From contig JACDBY010000259.1 of the NCBI GenBank assembly GCA_013694685.1, positions 1-11,524 of the forward strand: a stretch of DNA of 11,524 nucleotides, in the 5' to 3' direction. Made by a program: the position numbers and the translations under genes. This DNA is from Actinomycetota bacterium (GTDB lineage: Bacteria > Actinomycetota > Thermoleophilia > Gaiellales > Gaiellaceae). Positions 1-5,563 of the stretch are shown here, piece by piece. The notes below the pieces were generated by a model. It was not told where the DNA came from, searched no databases, and worked only from the letters and a program-made list of their open reading frames with translations. Position 1 is the first letter of the stretch, and the number at the start of each line of letters is the position of its first letter.

Positions 1-256
1 CCTCTGCATGCAGCTCGGCGCCGACGGCGTCTTCGTCGGCTCGGGGATTTTCAAGTCGGGCCGCGATCTGACGCTCGATCCCGACGGCTGGGCCGACGAC
101 GTCTCGCGTCGCGCGAAGGCGATCGTCCAGGCGACGACGCACTACGCCGATGCGAAGATCCTTGCCGATGTCTCGGCGGGTCTCGGGGTACCCATGGTGG
201 GCATCTCGGCGAGCGGCCTCACCGAGGCCGAGCGGCTCGAGCTCCGCGGCTGGTAG
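1..256 (+). CDS. pdxS: Pyridoxal 5'-phosphate synthase, PdxS subunit (3' end only)
   Basis: This is the C-terminal part of the PLP synthase barrel subunit; the 5' end lies outside the window, and the reading frame is already open at base 2. The start of the visible protein carries the PdxS signature [17 protein letters not shown], the second phosphate-binding region of the (beta/alpha)8 barrel. It is followed by [12 protein letters not shown] and a C-terminus near VPMVGIS, as in the family. PdxS condenses ribose 5-phosphate, glyceraldehyde 3-phosphate and ammonia to PLP in the cytoplasm, with ammonia delivered by PdxT, which is encoded 216 bp downstream. Between SGIFKS and RAKAIV there are about 17 residues ([17 protein letters not shown]), roughly ten more than in the homologues I remember. 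The internal ATG at base 8 is not the real start. Confidence 0.95.
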   Translation, partial: LCMQLGADGVFVGSGIFKSGRDLTLDPDGWADDVSRRAKAIVQATTHYADAKILADVSAGLGVPMVGISASGLTEAERLELRGW

Positions 257-267
257 CGCGAGAGCCT

Positions 268-390
268 CTAGGAGCCGAAGAGCGCGATCGAGGCGCCGAG
301 GAGCGCCGCGATCGACGAGGCACCGAGGTACCAGCCGACACGCGCCGCGAGGAGGCGAAGGTCGATGCTTCCGTTCCGGCGCACGATCAT
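268..390 (-). CDS. Small membrane peptide of unknown function, 40 aa
   Basis: This reverse-strand ORF fills much of the gap between pdxS and pdxT and converges on pdxS with 11 bp between the stop codons. It begins with ATG at 390 and ends with TAG at 270-268. The first 18 residues are basic (MIVRRNGSIDLRLLAARVG). Residues 20-38 form one hydrophobic segment (WYLGASSIAALLGASIALF), fitting a single-pass membrane peptide with a positive N-terminal side. Nearly all third codon positions are G or C, as in the neighbouring real genes, which argues against a chance ORF. No clear Shine-Dalgarno is seen; an AATACT hexamer lies about 9 nt before the start and could give an almost leaderless mRNA. I do not recognise the family. 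A chance ORF remains possible. Confidence 0.45.
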   Translation of the reverse strand: MIVRRNGSIDLRLLAARVGWYLGASSIAALLGASIALFGS

Positions 391-395
391 CGTGC
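381..395. promoter_or_regulatory. Odd palindrome, possible operator
   Basis: The 15-bp sequence has 7-bp arms GCACGAT and ATCGTGC around one central base. It overlaps the start codon of the reverse 40-aa ORF and lies about 65 bp upstream of the putative pdxT -10 element. It has the form of a dimeric repressor site, but no regulator or second copy supports this. Confidence 0.25.
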
Positions 396-460
396 TCGGA
401 GTATTCGAGCCTCTGCGTCTCGTGTCGCTCCCCTGAAAGGGGGATCCCGGCCGCCGGATC

Positions 461-466
461 TACACT
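461..466 (+). promoter_or_regulatory. Putative pdxT -10 element (leaderless start)
   Basis: TACACT lies exactly 6 nt before the pdxT ATG, so a transcript starting about 7 nt downstream would begin at or next to the start codon. A purine run (GGAGGG) fills those 6 nt and touches the ATG, too close to serve as a normal Shine-Dalgarno. No good -35 is visible at 16-18 bp. The spacing matches rel, ruvC and the gene at 5564. Confidence 0.45.
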
Positions 467-472
467 GGAGGG

Positions 473-1042
473 ATGGACGGACGGCCGGCGCGGATCGGGG
501 TTCTCGCCCTGCAGGGGGCGTTTCGCGAGCATGCGTTCGCGCTCAGGCGGGCTGGTGCGGAGGTCGTCGAGGTGCGGCTGCCGGCCGACCTCGACGGGCT
601 CGACGGCCTCGTCGTCCCCGGCGGGGAATCCACGACGATCACGAAGCTCGCGCGGATCTACGGCCTCGACGAGGCGATCCGGCGGTTCACAGAGCCGATC
701 CTCGGGACGTGCGCGGGCATGATCCTGCTCGATCGCGACCACCTCGGTCTCGTCGATCTCGAGGTCGAGCGGAACGCGTACGGACGCCAGGTGGCGAGCT
801 TCGAGGCCGACCTCGAGCTCGCGGGGGAAGCAGAGCCCTTCCGGGGCGTCTTCATCCGGGCGCCCCGCGTCCGCGAGGTTGGCGAGGGTGTCGAGGTGCT
901 CGCGGAGCATCGAGGCGAGCCGGTGCTCCTCCGCGACGGTCGCGTCCTCGTGGCTGCGTTCCACCCCGAGCTGACAGACGACCCCCGCGTCCACGAACGG
1001 TTCCTCGAGCTCGTCATGGAGGCGAAGAGTGTCAGGGCATAG
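473..1042 (+). CDS. pdxT: Pyridoxal 5'-phosphate synthase, glutaminase subunit PdxT
   Basis: PdxT hydrolyses glutamine and channels ammonia to PdxS for PLP synthesis. The 189-residue protein has the full class I (triad) glutaminase layout: [10 protein letters not shown] near the N-terminus (residues 8-17), the PGGEST oxyanion motif at 49-53, the nucleophile Cys80 in GTCAGM, and the His164/Glu166 pair in FHPEL. The length is typical for the family (about 190 aa). The ATG at 473 places the conserved IGVLALQG at the usual distance from the N-terminus. The last 14 bp overlap the start of yebC, suggesting co-transcription and translational coupling. Unlike many genomes, pdxS and pdxT are not directly adjacent: 216 bp separate them, holding a reverse-strand ORF and a putative separate promoter. 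Confidence 0.97.
   Translation: MDGRPARIGVLALQGAFREHAFALRRAGAEVVEVRLPADLDGLDGLVVPGGESTTITKLARIYGLDEAIRRFTEPILGTCAGMILLDRDHLGLVDLEVERNAYGRQVASFEADLELAGEAEPFRGVFIRAPRVREVGEGVEVLAEHRGEPVLLRDGRVLVAAFHPELTDDPRVHERFLELVMEAKSVRA
1018..1022 (+). promoter_or_regulatory. Ribosome binding site of yebC
   Basis: GGAGG lies 6 nt before the GTG at 1029, inside the end of pdxT. It fixes the yebC start at the codon giving MSGHSKW, the conserved YebC N-terminus, and shows that this gene, unlike pdxT, is translated from a Shine-Dalgarno site within a longer mRNA. Confidence 0.75.
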
Positions 1043-1784
1043 CAAGTGGTCGACCATCAAGCACAAGAAGGGCGCGGCCGACGCCAAGCGCGGCAAGCTC
1101 TTCTCGAAGCTCTCGCGCGCGATCATGGTCGCGGCGAAGGAGGGGGGCGCCGATCCGGCCTCGAACCTCGCGCTCCAGAATGCGATCGAGAAGGCGCGCT
1201 CGTACTCGATGCCGAAGGACAACATCGAGCGGGCGATCGCGAAGGGAGCGGGGGAGGGCACCGACGGGGCGAGCTTCGAGACGGTTGTCTACGAGGGGTA
1301 CGGCCCCGAGGGCGTCGCGGTGATCGTCGAGGCGCTCACCGACAATCGAAACCGCACGGCCTCCGACGTCCGGCATCTGTTCTCGAAGTACGGGGGTAAC
1401 CTCGGCGCGACCGGCGCTGTCGCCTGGCAGTTCGAGCGGCGCGGCGTCCTGCTCGTGATCGCCGAGGGTGTGGACGAGGACGAGCTCGTGCTCACTGCCG
1501 CGGACGCCGGCGCCGACGACGTTGAGCGCGACGGAACGAGCTTCGTCGTCTCATCCGCTCCGGACAAGCTCTCGAGCGTCCGAGCGTCGCTCGAGGCCGC
1601 GGGCTTCGCCCTCGAGTCGGTGGGCCTCTCGATGGTGCCGAAGACGACCGTCGCGATCGGCGACGAGTCGACCGCGAAGCAGGTCGTCCGGCTGGTTGAG
1701 GGTCTCGAGGACTCCGACGACGTGCAGGACGTCTACGCGAACTTCGACATTCCCGAAGAGGTGCTCGAGGCTGCGGCCTCGTAG
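1029..1784 (+). CDS. yebC: YebC/PmpR (TACO1) family protein
   Basis: This is a 251-residue YebC family protein, the usual length. The N-terminus [16 protein letters not shown] is the family signature, followed by [18 protein letters not shown] (residues 23-40), the block [10 protein letters not shown] (61-70), [23 protein letters not shown] (88-110) and the C-terminal [13 protein letters not shown]. The family was described as transcriptional regulators (PmpR) and, more recently, as ribosome-associated factors that help translate difficult stretches such as polyproline; which role applies here cannot be read from the sequence. The GTG start overlaps the pdxT end by 14 bp and has a good Shine-Dalgarno. 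Association with ruvCAB downstream is conserved in many bacteria. A palindromic repeat follows 11 bp after the stop codon and may end or modulate the transcript. Confidence 0.96.
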   Translation: MSGHSKWSTIKHKKGAADAKRGKLFSKLSRAIMVAAKEGGADPASNLALQNAIEKARSYSMPKDNIERAIAKGAGEGTDGASFETVVYEGYGPEGVAVIVEALTDNRNRTASDVRHLFSKYGGNLGATGAVAWQFERRGVLLVIAEGVDEDELVLTAADAGADDVERDGTSFVVSSAPDKLSSVRASLEAAGFALESVGLSMVPKTTVAIGDESTAKQVVRLVEGLEDSDDVQDVYANFDIPEEVLEAAAS

Positions 1785-1795
1785 GCGAAGAGCAC

Positions 1796-1817
1796 GTGTC
1801 CGACTGAAGTCGGACAC
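1796..1817 (+). repeat. Palindromic repeat, copy 1
   Basis: Perfect 10-bp arms GTGTCCGACT and AGTCGGACAC flank a GA centre. The copy is preceded by GAAGAGCAC (1787-1795), a flank shared with copy 2 and, with one change, with inverted copy 4. It sits between the yebC stop and ruvC. It can form a stable hairpin but has no following T run. Confidence 0.9.
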
Positions 1818-1820
1818 GGG

Positions 1821-1852
1821 TCGGACAGCTCGGAAACAGGAGTTGTCCGAGC
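1821..1852 (+). other. Second, alternative hairpin in the yebC-ruvC gap
   Basis: Right after repeat copy 1, two overlapping inverted repeats are present: TCGGACA (1821-1827) with TGTCCGA (1844-1850), and GCTCGGA (1828-1834) with TCCGAGC (1846-1852). They compete with each other, and the first arm can also pair with TGTCCGA inside copy 1 (1797-1803). This gives several mutually exclusive folds just before ruvC. Confidence 0.4.
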
Positions 1853-1859
1853 GGCTCCG

Positions 1860-1865
1860 TACCCT
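1860..1865 (+). promoter_or_regulatory. Putative ruvC -10 element (leaderless start)
   Basis: TACCCT lies exactly 6 nt before the ruvC GTG. There is no Shine-Dalgarno at a proper distance; the nearest purine run, AGGAG, is about 30 nt upstream. No -35 is recognisable, so the call rests on the spacing shared with pdxT, rel and the gene at 5564. Confidence 0.35.
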
Positions 1866-1871
1866 CCATAC

Positions 1872-2360
1872 GTGAAGGTCCTCGGCATCGACCCTGGGAC
1901 GGCTGCGTGCGGGTACGGAATCGTCCTCGAAAGCGGCGGGCGAATCAGAGCGGTTGCGCACGGGTGTTGGACGTCGGGCGCCAGAGAGCGCCCGGAGCTT
2001 CGGCTCAGGAGGATCTTCGACGGGGTCGCCGCGCTCATCCGGGAGCACGAGCCGGACGCTGTGGCGCTGGAGGAGTCGTTCGTCGGTGCCGACGCCCGCA
2101 TCGCGCTCTTCGTCGGGCAGGCGCGCGGCGCCGCGCTCGTCGCGGCCGCGTCGGCCGGAGTCGCGTGCACCGAATACGCGCCGGCGCGCGTGAAGCAGTC
2201 GGTGTGCGGCTACGGCCGGGCCGACAAGGGCCAGGTGGCGCGCATGGTTCGCATGCTGCTCTCGCTCGAGGCGGAACCCGCGACCTCGCACGAGTCGGAC
2301 GCGCTCGCCGTCGCGATCTGCCATGCGTCGATGCCGCCCCTCGCACGGGTCGCCTCGTGA
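1872..2360 (+). CDS. ruvC: Crossover junction endodeoxyribonuclease RuvC
   Basis: RuvC is the dimeric resolvase that nicks Holliday junctions symmetrically, working with the RuvAB motor. The 162-residue protein starts at GTG (VKVLGIDPGTAACGYG) and shows the RNase H-like active site: Asp7 in GIDPG, Glu67 in ALEESF, and His140 with Asp143 in SHESDALAVA, the D-E-H-D set known from Thermus RuvC. The segment RVKQSVCGYGRADKGQV (107-122) is the conserved DNA-binding region. The length is slightly short but complete. It is separated from yebC by an 87-bp gap with the palindromic repeat and a possible promoter, and from ruvA by only 10 bp with a strong Shine-Dalgarno, so ruvC and ruvA are surely in one transcript. 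Confidence 0.97.
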   Translation: MKVLGIDPGTAACGYGIVLESGGRIRAVAHGCWTSGARERPELRLRRIFDGVAALIREHEPDAVALEESFVGADARIALFVGQARGAALVAAASAGVACTEYAPARVKQSVCGYGRADKGQVARMVRMLLSLEAEPATSHESDALAVAICHASMPPLARVAS

Positions 2361-2365
2361 GGAGG
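2361..2365 (+). promoter_or_regulatory. Ribosome binding site of ruvA
   Basis: GGAGG immediately follows the ruvC TGA and lies 5 nt before the GTG at 2371. It selects the start giving MISRLRG, the conserved RuvA N-terminus, over the ATG at 2323 inside ruvC. Confidence 0.8.
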
Positions 2366-2370
2366 CCGGC

Positions 2371-2946
2371 GTGATCTCGCGCCTCCGCGGGCATCCCGCC
2401 GGCCGGAGCGGGGATGGGCTCGTGCTCGACGTGAACGGCGTCGGCTATCTCGTGGCAGCGACGCCCGGGATCCTGCGACGCGCCTCGGCCGGATCGGAGC
2501 TCACCGTCGAGACGTACCTCCACGTCCGTGAGGACGCCCTGCAGCTCTACGGCTTCGTCGATGCGGACGAGCGCGAGCTCTTCGTGCACCTGCTCACCGT
2601 GAGTGGCATCGGGCCGAAGGTCGCGCTCGCGGTCGTCTCGGGGTCGCCCGCGTCCGAGCTTCGTCGTGCGATCGCGCTCGGCGACCACGCCCGCTTCCAG
2701 GCGATCCCCGGCATCGGCAAGAAGACCGCCGAGCGCATCGTGCTCGAGCTGAAGGAGAAGCTCGGCGCCGCGCTCGAGCCCGGAATCGTGAGCATTGCCG
2801 ACGCGCCCGGTCATCTCGTCGCCCGCGACGCGCTCGTCGAGCTCGGTTACACGGTGCTCGACGCCGAGCGCCTCCTCGCCGAGACCGATCCGGAGCTCGC
2901 ACCCGAGGAGCGAGTGCGGATCGCGTTGCGTGGAGCGGCGGCATGA
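2371..2946 (+). CDS. ruvA: Holliday junction branch migration complex subunit RuvA
   Basis: RuvA tetramers bind the four-way junction and load the RuvB motors. The 191-residue protein has the three family domains: an OB-fold at about 1-62 (MISRLRG...GVGYLV...EDALQLYGF, with the acidic pin at Glu54/Asp55); a tandem helix-hairpin-helix domain with [10 protein letters not shown] (78-87) and [19 protein letters not shown] (112-130); and the C-terminal RuvB-contacting domain at about 148-190 ([10 protein letters not shown]...EERVRIAL). The linker between domains II and III is short. The GTG start follows a clear Shine-Dalgarno. The TGA stop overlaps an ATG (ATGA, 2943-2946) that opens a 36-codon ORF running up to ruvB. 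Confidence 0.96.
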   Translation: MISRLRGHPAGRSGDGLVLDVNGVGYLVAATPGILRRASAGSELTVETYLHVREDALQLYGFVDADERELFVHLLTVSGIGPKVALAVVSGSPASELRRAIALGDHARFQAIPGIGKKTAERIVLELKEKLGAALEPGIVSIADAPGHLVARDALVELGYTVLDAERLLAETDPELAPEERVRIALRGAAA

Positions 2947-3053
2947 GCCGGTCGCGAGTACAGGGGGCGCGGCTGAGGCCACGCCCCGAACATCCTCGGT
3001 CTCCCGGGCGTGGCTTCGACCACGCCCGTCACGCCCGCCGGGGATACGGATGA
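2943..3053 (+). CDS. Possible 36-codon ORF coupling ruvA and ruvB
   Basis: An ORF of 36 codons (begins [16 protein letters not shown], ends HARRGYG) starts at an ATGA overlapping the ruvA stop and ends at a TGA overlapping the ruvB ATG, again as ATGA (3050-3053). A GGAG at 2932-2935 lies 7 nt before its ATG. The peptide is rich in Arg, Pro, Gly and His and resembles no family I know; that composition is also typical of chance frames in GC-rich DNA. It runs through both hairpins of this gap. If translated, it would more likely act as a coupling leader for ruvB than as a functional protein. It may be coincidence. Confidence 0.25.
   Translation: MSRSRVQGARLRPRPEHPRSPGRGFDHARHARRGYG
2964..2987 (+). 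other. Hairpin 1 in the ruvA-ruvB gap
   Basis: Arms GGGGCGCGGC (2964-2973) and GCCACGCCCC (2978-2987) pair with one C-A mismatch around a TGAG loop. No T run follows, so it is not a standard intrinsic terminator. Confidence 0.55.
3005..3028 (+). other. Hairpin 2 in the ruvA-ruvB gap
   Basis: Perfect 9-bp arms CGGGCGTGG (3005-3013) and CCACGCCCG (3020-3028) surround a CTTCGA loop. Its left arm (GGGCGTGGC, 3006-3014) is also perfectly complementary to the right arm of hairpin 1 (GCCACGCCC, 2978-2986), so an alternative 9-bp stem would disrupt both hairpins. Confidence 0.6.
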
Positions 3054-4054
3054 GCCAATTCCTCGCGCCCGCTCTGGGGCCGGAGGACGAAGAGGCCGAA
3101 CGGTCGCTGCGACCGAAGCGCCTCGAGGACTTCGTCGGGCAGGAGCGCGTCAAGGAGCAGCTACGGATTGCCCTCGAGGCCGCGACCGGACGGTCGGAGG
3201 CGCTCGACCACGTCCTCCTCGCCGGGCCGCCGGGCCTCGGCAAGACGACGCTCGCGCAGATCATCCGCGAGGAGCTCGGCGTGGGGCTCCGGACGGTCGC
3301 AGGGCCCGCGCTCGAGAAGAAGGACATCGCGGCGATCCTCACCACGCTCGAGCCGCGCGACGTCCTCTTCGTCGACGAGATCCATCGCCTCACGCGCTCG
3401 GCCGAGGAGATCCTCTATCCGGCGCTCGAGGACTTCAGGCTCGACATCGTCTTCGGTCAGGGAGCGGCGGCCCGCACGCTGACGCTCGACCTGCCGCCGT
3501 TCACGCTCGTCGGCGCGACGACGCGCACCGGTCTCCTGACGACGCCGTTGCGCGACCGGTTCGGGATGACGTTCCGCCTGGGCTACTACGACCCGGGGCA
3601 GCTCGCCTCGATCGTCCGCCGCTCGGCCGGGATCCTGGGCGTCGAGCTCTCCGAGGACGCCGCCGACGAGATCGCCTCCCGCTCGCGTGGCACGCCGCGC
3701 ATTGCAAACCGCATCCTCCGGCGCGTTCGCGACGTCGCGGAGGTGCGGCACGCCGGGGCGATCACCACGGAGGTGGCCCGCGAGGCGCTCGAGCTGCACG
3801 AGGTCGACGAGCAGGGTCTCGAGCGGATCGACCGCGAGCTGCTCGAGGCGATCGCGCACAAGTTCGGCGGCGGTCCGGTGGGGCTCTCGACCCTCGCCGT
3901 CGCGCTGGGCGAGGAGACCGACACGATCGAGGACGTCTACGAGCCGTACCTCCTCAAGCTCGGGTTCCTGCAGCGAACCCCGCGCGGGCGCGTGATCACC
4001 GAGCTCGGGCGCGCGCACCTCGGAACGGTGCAGGACGAGGAGAGTCTCTTCTGA
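3050..4054 (+). CDS. ruvB: Holliday junction branch migration ATPase RuvB
   Basis: RuvB is the hexameric AAA+ motor that drives branch migration on RuvA-bound junctions. The 334-residue protein has Walker [10 protein letters not shown] (59-67), Walker B LFVDEIH (106-112), sensor 1 GATTRTG (155-161), the arginine finger in LRDRFG (Arg170), sensor 2 [10 protein letters not shown], and the winged-helix C-terminus ([25 protein letters not shown]). The length matches the family. The ATG at 3050 gives [23 protein letters not shown], the usual start region; the frame is open further upstream, but that sequence is not RuvB-like. GGGGA at 3040-3044 is a weak ribosome site. A 103-bp gap with two hairpins separates it from ruvA, unusual for this normally tight pair. 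Confidence 0.97.
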   Translation: MSQFLAPALGPEDEEAERSLRPKRLEDFVGQERVKEQLRIALEAATGRSEALDHVLLAGPPGLGKTTLAQIIREELGVGLRTVAGPALEKKDIAAILTTLEPRDVLFVDEIHRLTRSAEEILYPALEDFRLDIVFGQGAAARTLTLDLPPFTLVGATTRTGLLTTPLRDRFGMTFRLGYYDPGQLASIVRRSAGILGVELSEDAADEIASRSRGTPRIANRILRRVRDVAEVRHAGAITTEVAREALELHEVDEQGLERIDRELLEAIAHKFGGGPVGLSTLAVALGEETDTIEDVYEPYLLKLGFLQRTPRGRVITELGRAHLGTVQDEESLF

Positions 4055-4077
4055 CGGCGCATCTCTGGACGCCCGGG

Positions 4078-4380
4078 ATGGCAGGCCCGCTCGAGGAGCT
4101 CGTCAAGCGGATCCTCCGGCGCGTCGAGCAGTTCAAGGAGGAGCATGGCCTGGCGGAGGTCGTCGTGAGCATCGAGCTCGTCGACGGATCGCTCCACCGC
4201 TTGAAGACGCTCTCCGCCGAGCCCGGCTTCGGGTTCCTCAGCTTCTGCCCGCACTGCGGCGAAGGGGAGGATCCCGAGGAGATCATCGTTCCACTCGGTG
4301 CCGTGCGCGAGATGCGGATCGGTGCCCCAGGGCCTGAGCAGACAGTCGGCTTCACGGGGACAGTGCAGTCGCGAGAGTGA
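4078..4380 (+). CDS. Uncharacterised 100-aa protein with a CPHC motif
   Basis: I do not recognise this family. The ATG at 4078 lies 23 bp after ruvB and opens a 100-residue protein. Residues 4-24 look like an amphipathic charged helix (PLEELVKRILRRVEQFKEEHG). A beta-rich core follows (VVVSIELVDGSLHRLKTL at 28-45, then FGFLSF and EEIIVPLGAVREMRIG at 68-82), and Cys57/Cys60 form a CPHC pair in between. The alternating strands resemble a small beta-barrel, and the single CxxC could bind metal with help from His or act in redox; two cysteines alone do not make a classic zinc ribbon. No signal peptide or membrane helix is seen. Position suggests transcription with ruvB. The frame is open well upstream inside ruvB, but only as its shadow. 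Confidence 0.75.
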   Translation: MAGPLEELVKRILRRVEQFKEEHGLAEVVVSIELVDGSLHRLKTLSAEPGFGFLSFCPHCGEGEDPEEIIVPLGAVREMRIGAPGPEQTVGFTGTVQSRE

Positions 4381-4398
4381 ACCCCGAGCCGTCTGGCA

Positions 4399-5079
4399 AT
4401 GACGAGGTGCGAACTGTCGGGTGGTCGCGTCACCCCTGGTGTCGTGCGCGTCGGGCAGACCGTGCGGCGGCCGATGGGGCCTCGTGCTCCATTCGTCCAC
4501 GAGTTGCTGCGGCATCTCGACGGCGTTGGCTTCGTTGGTGCGCCGAAGCTTCTCGGTGTGGACGACGTCGGTCGCGAGATCATCACGTTCCTTCCCGGAG
4601 CGCCGATGCCGGGAACAGTCATCCTCGGTGACGCCGAGATTCTGTCGGCCGCGATGCTTCTTCGGCAGTACCACGACGCTGCCGCCGGGATGTCAGCCGA
4701 CGTCCTGGGGCGTCACGAGACGGTCGTGCACGGCGATCTCGGGTCGTGGAACATCCTCTGGCTCGATGGAAACGCCGTGGCGTTGATCGACTTCGACGAG
4801 GCGCGCCCCGGAGAGCGCCTGGAGGATGTCGGCTATTTCGCCTGGAAGGGGTTGCGGCTCGTGGCCGAGGGTCCCCTGGTAGAGGATCAGCGGCGGCGCC
4901 TCTCCATCCTCGCCGAGGGATACGGCGTCCGCGTCGACGACGACCTTCTCGACGCCATCGAAGCAGCAGTCGCCTGGCTCACCGACAAGGGACGGGCGGA
5001 GGCGTGGCCGGACGACGCTCTGGCGCAACTCGACGGCAAGCGACGATGGCTCGGACAGGTTCGGCCGCGGCTTTTCTAG
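4399..5079 (+). CDS. Aminoglycoside phosphotransferase-family (APH) kinase-like protein
   Basis: This 226-residue protein belongs to the APH/choline kinase-like phosphotransferase superfamily. The catalytic loop is VVHGDLGSWNILW (residues 109-121, Asp113 and Asn118), and the Mg-binding motif is LIDFDEARPG (129-138, Asp131). The N-lobe is short: ELSGGRVTPGVVRVGQTVRRP holds the glycine-rich turn and strand, followed by a GREIITFLPG hinge (58-67). The substrate is unknown; many such actinobacterial proteins act on small metabolites, and resistance should not be assumed. An in-frame TGA at 4378-4380 fixes the start between there and the ATG at 4399, which has no good ribosome site. Its codons contain more T in third position than the neighbours (GTT, GGT), hinting at a different history. 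It converges with the next gene, sharing a CTAG. Confidence 0.85.
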   Translation: MTRCELSGGRVTPGVVRVGQTVRRPMGPRAPFVHELLRHLDGVGFVGAPKLLGVDDVGREIITFLPGAPMPGTVILGDAEILSAAMLLRQYHDAAAGMSADVLGRHETVVHGDLGSWNILWLDGNAVALIDFDEARPGERLEDVGYFAWKGLRLVAEGPLVEDQRRRLSILAEGYGVRVDDDLLDAIEAAVAWLTDKGRAEAWPDDALAQLDGKRRWLGQVRPRLF

Positions 5080-5540
5080 TCCCGAGGAAACTGGAGCGCG
5101 TGCCAGGAGGGTGTGGGCGCGAGCTCCAGAAGGGCGCGGCCGCCGCTAGGTTCGGCGTAGGCGAACTCGGCGTTGTCCTCGTCCCAGGCGACCTCGAGCA
5201 GCCCCTCCTTCACCCGGTGGTCGAGGTACGCGCCGCGGAACACGAGCTTGCGCAACCAGTAGACGAGCGACTCGCCCTCGACGAGCGCCAGACGCTCCCA
5301 ATGCCTGACGAGGTACGAGCCGAGAGTGCTGCGCGCCGCCGCGATCCGGCCGTCGGCAGCGAGCTCGACGAGGTCGGCGACCTCCTCGTCCTCGAGGTCG
5401 TTGGAGGCGACGAGTCCGAGCTTCACGGCCGCGGCGCCGACACGCTCCTCGAAGTCGCGCGTGCCGAAGGAGAAGCGGTACCCGAGAAACTCGAGCGTGT
5501 AGTCGTCGCCCGACGTGTAGTTCCACGCGTCTTCAACCAT
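5076..5540 (-). CDS. Uncharacterised 154-aa protein
   Basis: I do not recognise this family. The reverse-strand ORF starts at the ATG at 5540 (MVEDAWNYTSGDDYTLEFLGYRF) and ends at 5076, where its TAG and the phosphotransferase TAG share one CTAG (5076-5079). The protein is soluble and acidic, with a hydrophobic aromatic-rich N-terminus (YTLEFLGYRFSFG), a helical middle (residues 46-115, including EDEEVADLVELAADGRIAAA and YLVRHWERLALVEGESLVYWLRKLVFRGAYLDHRVKEGLLEVAW) and no cysteine pairs, signal peptide or membrane helix. Coding is supported by strong G/C third positions, precise packing against both neighbours, and a TANNNT hexamer 7 nt before the start. The function is unknown. Confidence 0.8.
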   Translation of the reverse strand: MVEDAWNYTSGDDYTLEFLGYRFSFGTRDFEERVGAAAVKLGLVASNDLEDEEVADLVELAADGRIAAARSTLGSYLVRHWERLALVEGESLVYWLRKLVFRGAYLDHRVKEGLLEVAWDEDNAEFAYAEPSGGRALLELAPTPSWHALQFPRD

Positions 5541-5546
5541 CGAGGA

Positions 5547-5558
5547 GAGGCTAGCCTC
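5547..5558. promoter_or_regulatory. Palindromic shared -10 element of a divergent gene pair
   Basis: GAGGCTAGCCTC is a perfect 12-bp palindrome in the 23-bp gap between two divergent start codons. Read on the plus strand, TAGCCT (5552-5557) lies 6 nt before the ATG at 5564. Read on the minus strand, the same hexamer (5553-5548) lies 7 nt before the ATG at 5540. Both genes would have leaderless mRNAs from one symmetric -10. No strong -35 is seen on either side. Confidence 0.5.
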
Positions 5559-5563
5559 CGGTC

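Noticed and set aside
2323..2370. Upstream ATG for ruvA within ruvC
   Set aside because: GGAGG at 2361-2365 and the conserved MISRLRG start support the GTG at 2371.
2795..3049. Upstream extension of ruvB to an ATG inside ruvA
   Set aside because: The extra 85 residues are a shadow of ruvA; the RuvB N-terminus aligns from the ATG at 3050.
2035..3393. 452-codon open frame antisense to ruvC, ruvA and ruvB
   Set aside because: The opposite strand carries three certain genes; the translation is Arg/Ala-rich with no motif.
4399..5079. Antibiotic resistance gene
   Set aside because: APH-fold motifs alone do not show drug specificity, and similar proteins are common in actinobacterial chromosomes.
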